Source: Temnothorax longispinosus
Lineage: Eukaryota; Arthropoda; Insecta; Hymenoptera; Formicidae
Length of the DNA: 64,000 nucleotides
Direction: 5' to 3'
NCBI RefSeq assembly: GCF_030848805.1
Contig: NC_092358.1
Span: forward strand, 9,774,433 to 9,838,432
In this document: positions 1 through 11,688 of the stretch, piece by piece
How the letters are laid out: each line of letters opens with the position of its first letter
Numbering within the stretch: position 1 is the first letter of the stretch
Position numbers and translations under genes: made by a program
The notes under the pieces: model-generated
What the model was told of the DNA's origin: nothing
What the model saw: only the letters and a program-made list of their open reading frames with translations
Database searches by the model: none

Positions 1-3000
1 ACCCACGTTCACCCCTCCTCCCTCCTCCCTCCTCCCCCGCCGCCCGTCCTCTCTCCTGCCCTCGTCGCCCCCACGCTCGACCTCCACCCGAACCGCACCG
101 GTCATCTATTGCCCCTGTGTCCCCGAGGACCCGCGTCGCGCCGGACGCGGACGAAACTTTCCCCGGCTGCTCGCTAAACTCAAATTACGGAGCAGTTTTC
201 GAGACCGATTGATGTTTAGGCGTTTTATCAAAACCGAAAAGCGCCGCGGGAGCGGAGAGGCAGGCCGGCTAGCCGACCGTCCGGCCGTCCGCGTTACGTT
301 TTGCCGTTCAACCGGATAGGCTTCCGAATCTCATATCTGCTCGTCCACCACGTTCCCTATTTCGAACTCCCTATTTCGTGCTAGTGACAGATCGATACGC
401 CAACATATAGATCAATATCGTTGTAATAACGGTATAAGCACAATAGAGCAGCATTCTTTATTTTATACTTTTATTTATATACTATATCTTCGTTAGAGAC
501 ATTTTGCAGCAAGCATCTGCAGGTAAATATTGAAAATAAATACCTCCTTATACGCGTTCTTCGCGGGGTGGCACGTTTTAAACATAGGAAAAATATCTCT
601 ACGCATATTTCTTTTTTTTTTTTTTATGAAGTCTCGTTATCGGTACACCAGTGCGAGATATCTTTTTCCCGATAAAGAAAAAAAGTGCTGCGTGCCCGTC
701 TCGCCGCGAACGAAGTGTTTAACGGCAGCCGCATAAATATTTACACCCGCCGCGGTGTTTTTAGCCCGGGCGCGGAATCGAGATTACATCCGAATACATA
801 TGTAACAGTTCGCAACGATATTAGCAGCATTGCAGTATTTATGAAGTGAAGTTACGCCGAGTGATTTCCATCGCGCGGCAACAAATTCCTGCCCACTTCG
901 CATTAAATGGACAGCGATGACATATTTGTAAAACCCACTTGCCAAATTTCCTCTGACAAACTTTTTTTAAGCCACGTTGCTGGCGAACGTTTGTTCCCCT
1001 GATCGCGGTCCATACCTAGATGATATCTCTCGCGCCTAACGTATTTAATTCGCCGGCGAAATTTCCATTTCGCTGTCCTACCCAACAGCCACGGTGCTGA
1101 AGCGAAGTGGGCTTATCCCCGATATCGCACCGATGCGTTTTTGGCCGACGCGTTTGCGAATTATCCCCGATTGTGTGCCGATTCATATACATGGACAAAA
1201 TCCGACACGACAAACACGCGTCGAACGACGCTTGCTTACAACGCGTTCGATGACGCCGAAGTGCGCAAACGCGATCGCTGACATCCGACGCGACAGTACA
1301 GCCATTTACATAATAATCCGAGCCGCGGGAACGACACGTAATTGATATAAATACGCTGGGCGATGACGGTACCGACAGACGTACGGCAGACCGTAGCCGC
1401 TGGCCAACCTATGGTATCCATGGACTGGCTCCGCATAACTTAGCATAAATAATAAATAATATTGTGAACGCGCGTGCCGGTGTTAACGCATGTGCGTCAT
1501 TAATAGGCACATCCTGTCTCTCTCTTTCTCTCTGTCTCCCCCTGCCTCCCTTCTTTCTCTCTCTCTTTCGCTTTTCGTCTCTTTCTCTTTTGCTCTTGTC
1601 TTCTCCCGCCATCCTGTTGTTCCCTCCTCTCGTTCTCGATCCGCGCGCTAACTCCGCGCGCGTACATAGTATTATACTATATACTTATGTGCATGTACCT
1701 GCCAGCTCGCGTCTGTCTACCTTTGCCATCGACGCGCCGTCTCGCTGAGTTCATCGCCACGAGCACGTACTATACAATTCGAGGGGACGATTTATGCACC
1801 TTCGATGTATGCTCATCAAATACAACAATCACCCCGACGTCCGTTAACAGATCTAATAAACAACTATCGGACTGATACCAGAAAAGCACTGTATTTAAAT
1901 TAATAAACTGCAGAGTTAATTATTCTGCAGGATAATATTGCTTAAAAATATCTGTCAATTTTTTTAAATTGCTTCTGTTGTTTTGCGAAAAACAATAACG
2001 TATATCACGAAGAATACTTCAGGATTCTCCGCAAATTAATGACGCTTATATCGATTTTCTATAAAAGCCGAAGGCAAATATAGTTTTCGAAACATATGAG
2101 CTAACGATTAGCTTATCGCTGTACCGAAGTGCAAGTCAGGAAACTAGTGATAATTTAGTAATATAGAGGAAAAACACTCATTATATTTAGCTGCTCATAT
2201 TTATCTATGTTTAACAAGTTGTCTATTTATACCAAGATAGTGTACCGTTTCAGGTACATAACATTATGACGCATGCACCCGACGTTTAAAGTATCGAACA
2301 ATGACGTTTGCATTTTCGAAGAAATTCCCAGACGACTTTTGTTTAACGAGCTTTTAAGAATTGATCGCTTCCGCAAAAACTCTTTAAATTCTAAACGACA
2401 AATAATTACATAGCTGTTATTCACTCGCCATTATCAACGATTCGCATAAAATACACCACTTCTGAGGTGTACCATACATCCGAGACGATATGCATCTTTA
2501 CGAGAGCGGACCAATGATACGGCTCGCTATACTTTGTCATTAAGCCGATTACGTCTAGTTCACCGGACAGTCACTACCCGTATGTTCTCACTAGCCGAAG
2601 AGAAACGGGTTTTGCTTAACGAGTCTCGCCGATAGGCGATTTCGTAATACGTTATAGCGCACCCGAAGACTGTTAAATCGCACTGTACGCAAACTACCGG
2701 CGTCGTTCCCTCGAACCCGATCGCTCGATCGCAGGTAGCTTCTTCGTGGTGGTAAATGATTGAGGAGAGAAACGCCCGGTAGTCGGTGTGAGTAGCCGGG
2801 TGTCTCTTTCGCGTGTAACCAAATAGCGATGCTAATCTTGTCGCGGTCCATGGATACACGGAATGAGAGAGCCCTGCGTGTCTCACACCCATCTAGACCG
2901 GAGTTCCAGTTTAAGTTCCAGGGCCGGAGGCGGCGACGACGGTGGCGGCGGTGGCGGCGGCGGCGACGATGATGGTGGTGGTGGCGACGGTGACGGCGAC

Positions 3001-3452
3001 GGCGTCGTTTCGTCCGGGCGTTTCGCTTCCAGTCCTAATACCCTTTATCGCGAATTAAGATGTTGTCGGGATGCGGTAGCCACTCGTTTACCCTTTCCCC
3101 GAATCGACAAAGTCGATTCGCCTAAAGTACCCTGCAGGTAACAACACACGCATATACGCACGCACGTATACATCCGCGTATACGCGTAGGTGAATAACGA
3201 AGGCGCGCTTAAGCGTTACCGGGAAGAAGTAATGAGCGAGCGCGGCGCCACATCGGACAGCGAGACGGATCGTTCGCTAAAGATAAGTGAAGATAGAGGT
3301 ACGTAATGCCACGCAGTTTCTGCTCGTCCGAGCGAGGAATGTAAAGCGGTTCGGAATAGAAAATGTAAGGGATTAGACAACCCCCGGCAGCTTTCCATCT
3401 TCCCGACGAATATATATTATTACGTCCGCGCGCTTCTGCACTTATATCTTAG

Positions 3453-3454
<2 letters not shown>
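1..3454. other. Noncoding stretch, mixed AT-rich and CpG-rich
   Basis: No gene is recognisable here. It opens with a CTCC-rich pyrimidine tract (1-56) in GC-rich DNA. AT-rich patches lie at about 420-640 and 1870-2430. A mixed CT pyrimidine tract runs about 1513-1610, and a G-rich GGC/GGT/GAC triplet tract about 2924-2999. A TATAAATA sits at 1346-1353 with no convincing initiator. Short ORFs (the largest about 110 codons, minus strand, 2560-2892) overlap in several frames and show no domain. Confidence 0.65.

Positions 3455-3496
<42 letters not shown>
3455..3496. repeat. (GA)n microsatellite
   Basis: This is a nearly pure GA dinucleotide run with one GGGA interruption near 3488. Both strands show only purine or pyrimidine alternation. 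It makes a spurious Leu-Ser run in the minus-strand frame. Confidence 0.97.
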
Positions 3497-3497
<1 letters not shown>

Positions 3498-5031
3498 TCG
3501 AATGGTCTCCGCGTCCGTACGCGTATACGCGGGCAGTAGTCTCCATGGCTCACCGGGTCGTATCGATTTATAACGAGCGATACGGCCGTATTCACGGCAA
3601 GTGCATTGGTAGCGCGCATTGCATCATCGCTATCGTCTTTCCCTCGCGTTGTCGTGCGAGCGGGGAACTCAGCGCCAGCCTCCCGCAATACAGGCATTAT
3701 ATGTCCCGGAACTCTCCCCCGTCGCGCCTCTCTGACGTAAGTGCCAGGGGGCGGTTGATGCACGAGGCCCCCCTTCCCCCCATTACTTCCTGGCACGCCG
3801 TAAATAACTGGAGCGGCATTTGCGTACTGCGTAGTAAACATTCAATAAACGACCGAGATCCGTTTACGGGAATGCATAATGCTTTAGCGGAAGGTCGACG
3901 ACGTGCCGAGGCAGTTTTTCGGGATCGCGGCCCGTTTCCAGGCTCCGTTCTTCGCGGAGGAGCAAGCCCGATGCGGAGTCCAAGCTCGAATATTCCACGA
4001 AGGGAGCTAACTGCGACTACTTACTCGCGAAAAAGAGCTCGGCGCGGAAAAACGAATAACGTGCGAGGGTCTCGGCGCCGTCAAGTTGCTGTATGTATAT
4101 ATGTGCGCGCGTCAGTCCGTAACTTAGGATAATGGCACTCCCGGTAATATCTGCATATCGGTTATCGGTCCCGCCACGGCTCAGACTCTGCCCATCCTTG
4201 TCGTTGCTTCGAAAATTGCACCCAATTTCCAAAATCGAGAATCTGCGAACGTCGATAGTCGTCCGAACTCGTCAATATTTAGTTATAGAAATCTATTAGC
4301 AAAGGTATTTATTTCATTATTTATTTAAAAAGTAAGAAAAAAAGAAATGTATAATGAGAATAGGTATATAATAAGTACATAATGAGAAATATTGAATTTT
4401 AATTCTATTTCATGGACAAAACATTCGATAAAATCAGTAAACGGAGACTGCGGAACGATCTCGATGGCTGCTACACGTATATGTCATTAGAGAGTAATTA
4501 TTGATCTAATTATCGATATTGCCGGGACAGCGTAATTCCTACGTCGAGAAACATGTTTTGTGGATCCGCGATCGAGGCGAGCGTTGGCTCGCGCGCATAT
4601 CGATTAAACCGGAACCCAGTTAACTCGAACGCTAACTCAAAGTCAGATTCTGCGATTTCTCAAGGCCCGTCTGCAATCTCTGTAAGTCGGTTTCTTTTCG
4701 CCTCGGCCGAATGTATCTGCGATAGGCGATCGCCCGGATGCTAAGAAGATTGCAGGAGCGGAGCAATTTATCCACGATCGCCCCGGAGCGGAGGAACCGA
4801 TGATCCATGAGTGGCCCGGAGCTACGGAGTAATCCGGTCGGTAATCAAGAATCGCGGCGTCGCCGATCGGAGCCGGGCCGCGCGCGGACAGGTTTATCAA
4901 TGCATATTGGAAACAAGTTGGTCGTTAAAGAACGACCCGGCAAAAAGAACGCGGCCGATTCGGTCGACGACGCTCGATCTTTCCCGTAATACTTTCCCCC
5001 TTTCGAAGATCGGTTTATTCTCCGCTCGGTA
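3497..5031. other. Noncoding stretch with overlapping antisense ORFs
   Basis: A 195-codon plus-strand ORF (3545-4132) and a 130-codon minus-strand ORF (3449-3841) overlap over the same CpG-rich bases. Neither product has a recognisable domain and both are Arg-rich, so I read this as chance openness in CpG-dense DNA. An AT-rich patch lies at about 4270-4450. CpG-rich DNA with several frames open follows from 4550. Confidence 0.6.
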
Positions 5032-5081
5032 TCTCTCTCTCTCTCTCTCTCTCTCTTTTTCTCTCTCTCTTTCTCTCTGTC
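5032..5081. repeat. (CT)n microsatellite, interrupted
   Basis: CT dinucleotides run from 5033 to about 5056, then continue with T-rich interruptions to 5081. A second, degenerate purine-rich stretch lies nearby at 5157-5171 and 5320-5346. Confidence 0.95.
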
Positions 5082-6326
5082 TGCGTATGGCGGGTACGAA
5101 CACGCGCCCGTGGTTGCCTGAAATATGCCGCGCGTTGTGAGTTAGTTTAATATGCAAATGGAGAGAGAGATAACGGGCCGATCCGCGAAGAGTGGAGAAG
5201 GCTAAGTCGTGATTCCGGTAGCCGTGTCTTCCCAGCCCTGTGTGTGTCGCGCTCCTCCTTCTTGCTCGCTCTTCGGCCCCCGGTTTTACCGAACGACCGT
5301 AGAAGATGAAGAGCAAACGCGGGAGAAAGAGAGAGAAAGAAGAGAAATGCGAATCTCACTCGCTCGCTCCCGATGAGTGAATTGAGAGATAAGGGGCCCA
5401 CGCTTAGCCCCCCATGGGCGCGCAGGGACGCATCTTTCTGTCCGCAGAACTCGAGATTTGTATAGCGAGAATGTCTTACGCAGATATTGATCTCTAAAAA
5501 GTTGTATATATCTTGTTTAACTGCAAAGCTACAGAGGATAATATTATTTAACATTTCCCTGAATCTATATTGCGGAGTTATACGAACTGTAAATAAAATT
5601 ACACTGATTTCAATATTCACACGCAATACGAATCTCAATTAATAAACCTAGTCAACCCATATCAATTAAAATTCATTCCGCGCAAAATACAGAGGTGAGA
5701 ACTCTAGCAACAAGAGCCCTACATCCCTGGTCACTTAATCCTGTAATGGTCCGAAGATGCGAGCGTGTCGTACGGAGTTGTATCTACTCTCTGCCATTTT
5801 ACAGCGATGGTAGTGGCAACCTTCGTCTTCTTCGCCTCGTTCTAGCATCTCCAAGTCGACCGCGAAGCGTGATTATCGTTTCGAAGATAGTAAGAAGCGA
5901 AGGAGCGGTGATTGTCGTCGTTATATCGTCATCGTCTTTGTCTTCGTCTTCACCTTCGTTTTCATTGTCCTCGTCGTTTTCTTCCTCTTCTTCATCGGTG
6001 TTCGCTTCTCAGCGAGAAAGAAGAGGAACCGTAACGTTGTGGTCCACCACCGATGTTCACCGTGACCTCGGTTGGATATCCGTCAGTGTATATCGGTGTA
6101 GGCGTGTGTGGGAGGCACGGGGCCAAAGGGGGTTGGTAGCTAAGGTAGGTAAGCGCTTCATTAGGCCGCGAGAGCTCCCTAATTACACACGGTCTCATTA
6201 GCGGCTTCCATCCTTCCTCGCCCGCGCTCGTCCCTCCGCGCTGCTCTGTACCACCTATATACGTGTATCCTCTGAAACCTCTTCGCCCTCTCCGTGCTAT
6301 CTCTCACTCTTCGCAGATATATATAC
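5082..6326. other. Noncoding stretch with TCG/TCT triplet tract
   Basis: An AT-rich patch occupies about 5460-5690. A 168-codon ORF (5695-6201) owes its length to a TCG/TCT-rich triplet tract at 5925-5997 that translates as a serine run. The rest of that product has no recognised domain. A TATATATA immediately precedes the GA tract that starts at 6327, but no coding sequence follows it. Confidence 0.6.
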
Positions 6327-6352
6327 AGAGGAGAGAGAGAGAGAGAGAGAGA
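6327..6352. repeat. (GA)n microsatellite
   Basis: About 13 GA units follow a TATATATACAGAG sequence. This is one of several GA/CT arrays in the window. Confidence 0.94.
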
Positions 6353-9080
6353 ACGTCAAGCACGAGCCAGACGGAGAACGAGAGAGACGAGTTGAGGGAG
6401 CTAGCGATACGTTTATGGAGTCAGAGGGAACGGTGAGGAGGGACCGAGGGAACTCGAGGGAGCCACAACGCCGTGTTCGTCGCCGCAATGAGGTTCCCGA
6501 CAACCGACCGCGTCTCTCTGTGTCTACCTAAACGAGCCAGCAAACCGCCAAATGCCACCTGATCGCTCTGCCGAACACGGAGAAATTATTCGTTACTCTG
6601 GCAGAGCTGATGAAAGTTTAAACTAATAGCAAACACGAATTTTGCAATTGTAATACTCACGCAAACTCATGATATTTAAAATATTACAAAATTATTTAAA
6701 AAAATTTGATATAGTTAAAGGTGGCTTAAAAATAATCCGTCTCCAACACGCAAAGGCGTTCTTTTGTAAAAAAAATAAGCGGCGACTTTTATAAGTGCCA
6801 CGTTTACACTTGCATCAAATGAAAGTTAACGTGGAATGCCATTGCGTGACTCGGCTTAGACGAGTGAAATGTGGAGGCGAAATTTTTGCTAAGTTAGAAC
6901 TTCGAGTGAGCAATTCGTATTAATTAGCACTTACGCCTTTTCTCTCACTCTTCCCTTTTTTTTATGTTTAAGATCTCAGAGGAAATATTAAAAATCGTTT
7001 CGTTATCCCGCGTGCACACGTACATAACTACAGATCCAATATCGCTGGACATTCCGGTAACAGGCTTCTCATTATTTATGCATTTAAAAGGGTCCTCCCT
7101 AACACAGGCGCGCACAACCCTTTCCCTGTCGAAGGATCAAAAATAGCTTCGGAACCGCCACCCTCTCTGCGCCACCGACTGAAAGGGGTTCGTCGGGCGG
7201 CTTACCGCCACGACACCCCCGCGTCCCCACGCAGGCAAATTTAAACGTCACTTAACGCGTCATTAAGATCCTTCAAATCTCTAATTTAAAATGGTGCGAA
7301 TGCATCGGCATCTCCTTATCGCAAACTTAAACTGCTAACTTTTTTTTTATTAATTTTGCACACGACAAATTAGTAATATGGCACATTACTACACTCTTTA
7401 CCGAACTGCCAATGTGAATTAATCATCTTTCTGTTTATTAATTATGATATCTTATCTACTATTAATCCTTTAATGTACGTAAATCAAATATTACGAAGAT
7501 AAAAAGAAATTTATTATTCTCTTTAGTTAATATCATTACATTTTTAGCAATGAAAAAAATTCTTGCAGGAACGTACGATCGAAAATGGATTAGCGAAATC
7601 ATTTTCTCGATCGAAACTCACTGCGGAATGACCATTTTTTGGCCGCGCCGCTGGCGATAGCATGCGTGCGCGCGCGCGAGGAATCAACGGCGCAAAGCCA
7701 AATAACACCGGGGGCAGATACACCTGGTCGTTCCGTTTTCCGCTGATTGATGCGTGTCGTCTGCCGGTCGGTCGGCTGCGCAGCCAGTCGCTTCGCTCAG
7801 TCCCGCCGGGGTTGAATGCAGTGAATCGCGCGGGCCTTCGCCGTGGCGCTCCGCCGCGCCGGAAACGGTCCATCACACGACCACGTGACCGCGTGACGGT
7901 CTGGCCTTTGTTCCACGCGATCATTAGTCTGTCAATATGCCCAAACGACGCTCGCCCTATACGCTCCTCCTCTCGTCTGTCCTCCCCTCGTCGTCCCCAC
8001 TCGCGGCGCATATACGTATGCGTTATCTACCTGCACAATGCACCCATTGTCTTCCACACGCGCGCATTATACACCCCCATTATGCACGTGGACGCGTGCG
8101 TATTCGCTTACCTGCGCACGCATACACGCCCGCACGCATGCACGCACTCACTCACGCACGCACTCGCGCACGCATACGCGGCATACCTAAAGCGTGCTCC
8201 GGTATCCCGCGTGATGAAGATCGCGGAAGATACGGAATGGACGTTAGAGCCCTCATCACGATAGAATTCGCAGATAACGGACATCCTAGGATCTCGATGT
8301 AGCGTGAAGGTAATCGGATGCGTCAGGTAAATGGCGAATACATTCATGTAATAAATATAATTGCGTAATAATGATATTACATATAGAAGAATAGCGTCTG
8401 CATAACATGCTCCGAGGATCAATTTCGGAATGGCAATGTGGCGCGACGTGTTATATATGATTGCTCTGTCGGCGCGCGATTCACGCCAGCCCTCCAGCTC
8501 ACTGAAAGATCCGTAAATCACATTCCGGTTCATTGGATAATCCGGCGGTGTTAATGTTCCCGCGTATCCCGTTGACACATACCTCTCGCCCCTCTCCCCC
8601 CTCCCTCGCTCCTCTTTTCCTCCGCGCGTCTTCCATTCGAGCTCTTCGTTTTCCCTCTGTCTTCGCGTACACGCCGCCAGCTTCCTCCGATGATCCCGAA
8701 AGCACCCTCCACGCGTATCCATCCCCGGCGCGACGCGTCGCGCCGAAGTAGGGAAGAGGAGAGACGGGGAACCGGAGCGCTAAATCCAGATATATGATGC
8801 GCGGCCGTGACATGCAAATCTGGTCAAAGCCCGGTACCATTACGTTTTCAAATCTTTAAAGTGTGTTTAGACAGCCGACGAGCGGTGACGCGCTCTCTCG
8901 AAGATTGTCGCTGCGCTCTCAGGCGATCTCGAAGGATCGATCGTGCGTCGAATCGAACGTATGCCATCGTCGTCGTTAGATTTCGATCGAGGAAGAGAGG
9001 CGGGTGTGCACTGTTTAATAATAACGTACGAGTTTTAACGTGCAAGTTAAATGACGCTCACTTTATAACGCGGCACGTTT
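6353..9080. other. Noncoding stretch: AT-rich then CpG-dense
   Basis: Positions about 6600-7555 are AT-rich with short poly-A/T runs. Positions 7560-8310 are CpG-dense and open in several frames on both strands (200 codons plus, 204 codons minus), with no recognisable domain. A degenerate CACG/CACGCA-rich minisatellite-like run lies at about 8108-8185. A pyrimidine-rich tract lies at about 8580-8665. Confidence 0.6.
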
Positions 9081-9737
9081 CTTTTGGAATACGGAAAAAA
9101 TAAATAAAAAATAAAGTTTTATTACAAACATCAATGTAATTTATAATAGCCATAAGAGTTTCTGAAGTATACAAATTTACAATCTTTTTTACATATAATA
9201 CTTTAAAATAAAATATATATCTATAGAAATAGATATATAAAACTTTTTCTGATATTTTCTCATGTCTTGAGCAATTATACGTTGTCTTGCGATAAGGTGC
9301 ATCCAATTTAAGTTCATCTTAGTGATTACTTATAGTGAAAAAAAAAACGAACCAGGAAGAATTAAAGGTCAAAATTAACGTTAAAAGTCAGAGGTGAGAA
9401 CCGCAAAAATTGGAGCATCGTTCGAATGACATTGCAGTGCGGTGCAATAATATTTCCCAATCATCAAGGGCAACGATTGAACGTCGAACTGACGATTTAC
9501 ATCGATCGGAGCACCGCTGTCGATGCGAGAGGAATCGATGCCGCGCGATTGTCGGAGACGACGAGTTTTTGCCGGGACGATCGCGGTTTATTCCATTCGA
9601 CTCTCGATCCGTGAGGCCGCACGAACGGAGCGGTTCGCAGGAACGAACGACGAGGGATCGAGCTTCGCGCGATGTTTATGCTTTATAGCAGGTCCAATTA
9701 ATGCCACGCAAAAACTTGCCGGATTCGAGGGTGGTCA
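9081..9737. other. Noncoding stretch, AT-rich to mixed
   Basis: Positions 9085-9390 are AT-rich and include a small AT inverted repeat near 9211-9238. Positions 9400-9690 are CpG-rich with all three plus-strand frames partly open, which argues against any single frame being coding. Confidence 0.6.
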
Positions 9738-9738
9738 A

Positions 9739-9801
<63 letters not shown>
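9738..9801. repeat. (AC)n microsatellite, 28 uninterrupted units
   Basis: The run is interrupted once by ACAT near 9745. It is then pure AC from 9746 to 9801 (56 bases). AC/GT repeats are much rarer than GA/CT repeats in this window. Confidence 0.98.
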
Positions 9802-9804
<3 letters not shown>

Positions 9805-10614
9805 TTAAATCGCTTGTCAATCGTGGACGCTTGTGGATGTTGTCGTGTAAACCCTTATGTAAGGTTGAGACAAACTCTGTGAGGTCAAGACCGTCGAAAT
9901 TTTGACGAGTCTTTATTGACGAAGATACTGAAGTCGCTGAAGTCAAATTGTGCTCGTTCGGACGTCACTCCAAATACCCATGCCTGATAAGAAAACTGTG
10001 CCGCGGTCCTGCCCGGTTTGTTTTTGCTCGTTCCCCAGATCTCACGAATCGGTCTTTCGATCCCGTTCGACTCATCGGCTCCGCCAATGGGTCTTATCGA
10101 TTGGCGGACGATCGAAGGCAAAGAGACAAAACGATCGTTTCGCGGTATTTCGCTTCTTGTCTCGGATTTCGGACGGTCTCGTGGACCTTCAGCCGAACGA
10201 CGACGAGTGAGGTCGGCAACGTCGATACATTATTGTCTTTGTCAGGAAGGAAGATTGAAACGGTCATTGCGAAGAGGGTATAAGTTAACTAAAGTTATTT
10301 TTATAAATCAGTCAAATTAGCAAGATTATATATCATCTTCTAAGAATGAATATCTGCAAAATAGTAAAAAGATAATACTGTTTGAAATTACGTGCATAAA
10401 AATCATGTGAGTTTTTAATCATTTCGTGTTGTACGTATATTTTATTAGTGCGCTTAACACTTCTAGAATCTAGAGTCACCACACTGTTAAATTCGTAGTG
10501 TCAAATTATACTCAATTTGAGTTATTTTTTAAACCATTCCTATAGGTCGCCATTGCTCCTACTCAATATGCAGTTTATTTACTAATCTTTACCATCAACC
10601 TATCTTCCTATAGT
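9802..10614. other. Noncoding stretch
   Basis: CpG-rich mixed DNA (9802-10280) is open in all three plus frames at once, which suggests chance openness. AT-rich DNA begins at about 10290. A 13-base palindrome around ACTCAATTTGAGT lies near 10513. Nothing else is supportable. Confidence 0.6.
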
Positions 10615-10615
10615 A

Positions 10616-10850
10616 CACTGAGAGAAATACTTTTTTAATTATTAATATACCATGAGTTTAGACTTGATATCTTTGTCAGAAATATACAAATGTCATTGTA
10701 AATTCGTAATATTTAATAATAATATACGTAACTGTATAGTAAAAATACCATCAATTTATATGAAATTGTATGTATATTAAATGTAATGTCTTTGTAATTA
10801 ACAAATTTATATTAATTATTAATATAAGTATAATCAATAATCTCAAATAA
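10616..10850. mobile_element. Possible degenerate relative of the CACTGAGAGAA MITE
   Basis: TACACTGAGAGAAA at 10614 matches the terminal motif of the complete element at 11318-11544. About 25 bases in, both share a TTAATATAC-type motif. No clean right terminal repeat was found. A loosely similar inverted segment with CTTTGTAATTAAC and TTAATTATTAATATA lies at about 10785-10830. Its extent is uncertain. It may be an old decayed copy or a solo end. Confidence 0.3.
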
Positions 10851-10984
10851 ATTATTTTATTTGTCGAAATTGATAAAATATTTTACGCAAACATACATTT
10901 ATTTATGACAAAGAAAGTCAATATTATGCAGTAATGTTGCCTCTGAATTAAGAGGAATATATGTTTACTTGGAGCTTGGGCTGT

Positions 10985-11200
10985 ACGACGAGACGGGCGG
11001 CAGCGCGGGCTCGCGTGGCGAGAGTTCGGCTCGTGCCCGCTACGCGGCGCATCGCCAGTATCTTTACTCGTAATTAAGATTCAACATCGACTCTTATATC
11101 TAGGGCAGCTCGGGAGTGTTTCTCCACTTTCTCCAGCGTTCGCCAGTCAGAGCGTGCTCACTAGCAGGGCTTCTGACATAACCCTTTTTGTTTACGAAGT
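10985..11200. other. Isolated CpG-rich island in AT-rich DNA
   Basis: About 200 bases of GC- and CpG-rich sequence sit abruptly between AT-rich blocks (10290-10980 and 11225-11940). No frame gives a recognisable protein, and no tRNA-like A/B box pair was found. It could be a promoter or enhancer core, or an older insertion. The sequence alone cannot decide. Confidence 0.4.
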
Positions 11201-11317
11201 GTTCTCCTCATCTGGGGCCTTCGTTTAAACAAATGTATTATAGAAAGAGCAAAATTCAAAAATTTGTTTGGTTTGTTAACAATGAAATATTGATATTAAG
11301 AATAACAAGATCGCGTA

Positions 11318-11544
11318 CACTGAGAGAACAGTATATTAATAGTTAATATACATGCTTTGTCGTTAATGTAAGAATTTTTTATATTATAATATTATTTTTA
11401 TACTGATAAATGTAGTTATATTCAGTGATACGCAATATAGCATATATTAATCATGAAGAAATATTTATTAGGGACGGACATAAAAAATTCTTACATTAAC
11501 GACAAAGCATGTATATTAACTATTAATATACTGTTCTCTCAGTG
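11318..11544. mobile_element. MITE with perfect ~65-bp terminal inverted repeats, TA target duplication
   Basis: The left arm (11318-11382) and right arm (11480-11544) are exact reverse complements by base-by-base reading. Both ends begin CACTGAGAGAACAG and are flanked by TA (11316-11317 and 11545-11546). Counting the TA, the perfect palindromic arm is 67 bp. The centre (11383-11479) is about 97 bp, AT-rich and non-coding. TA duplication and the short size fit a Tc1/mariner-type non-autonomous element, as known for that superfamily. Perfect arms imply either a young copy or arm homogenisation. Confidence 0.9.
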
Positions 11545-11562
11545 TAGATAGATAAAACAATG

Positions 11563-11688
11563 TTAATTTAACTAAACCAATAGAGTTAAAATAATACTGT
11601 TTTGTGTTAAAATAATAAATTTCGATACACATGGTAGTTAAATATTACAAAATGTTATTTAACTCAAGGTATATTGGTTTAAATTTTA
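11563..11688. mobile_element. Probable eroded inverted-repeat element next to the CACTGAGAGAA MITE
   Basis: A left segment with TTTAACTAAACCAATAG and GTTAAAATAA is matched in reverse complement by a right segment containing TTTAAACCAATATACC and GAGTTAAATAACA. The arms are imperfect, about 45 bp each, around an AT-rich centre. No target duplication could be fixed. It lies about 17 bp from the intact MITE, so elements may be nested or adjacent here. Confidence 0.4.

Noticed and set aside
3598..3630. GTGCATTGGTAGCGCGCATTG, similar to miR-33
   Set aside because: It has an indel and substitutions beyond the seed, and no complementary arm forms a precursor hairpin.
9948..10320. Three overlapping plus-frame ORFs
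   Set aside because: Simultaneous openness of all three frames indicates low stop density, not coding, and no product is recognisable.
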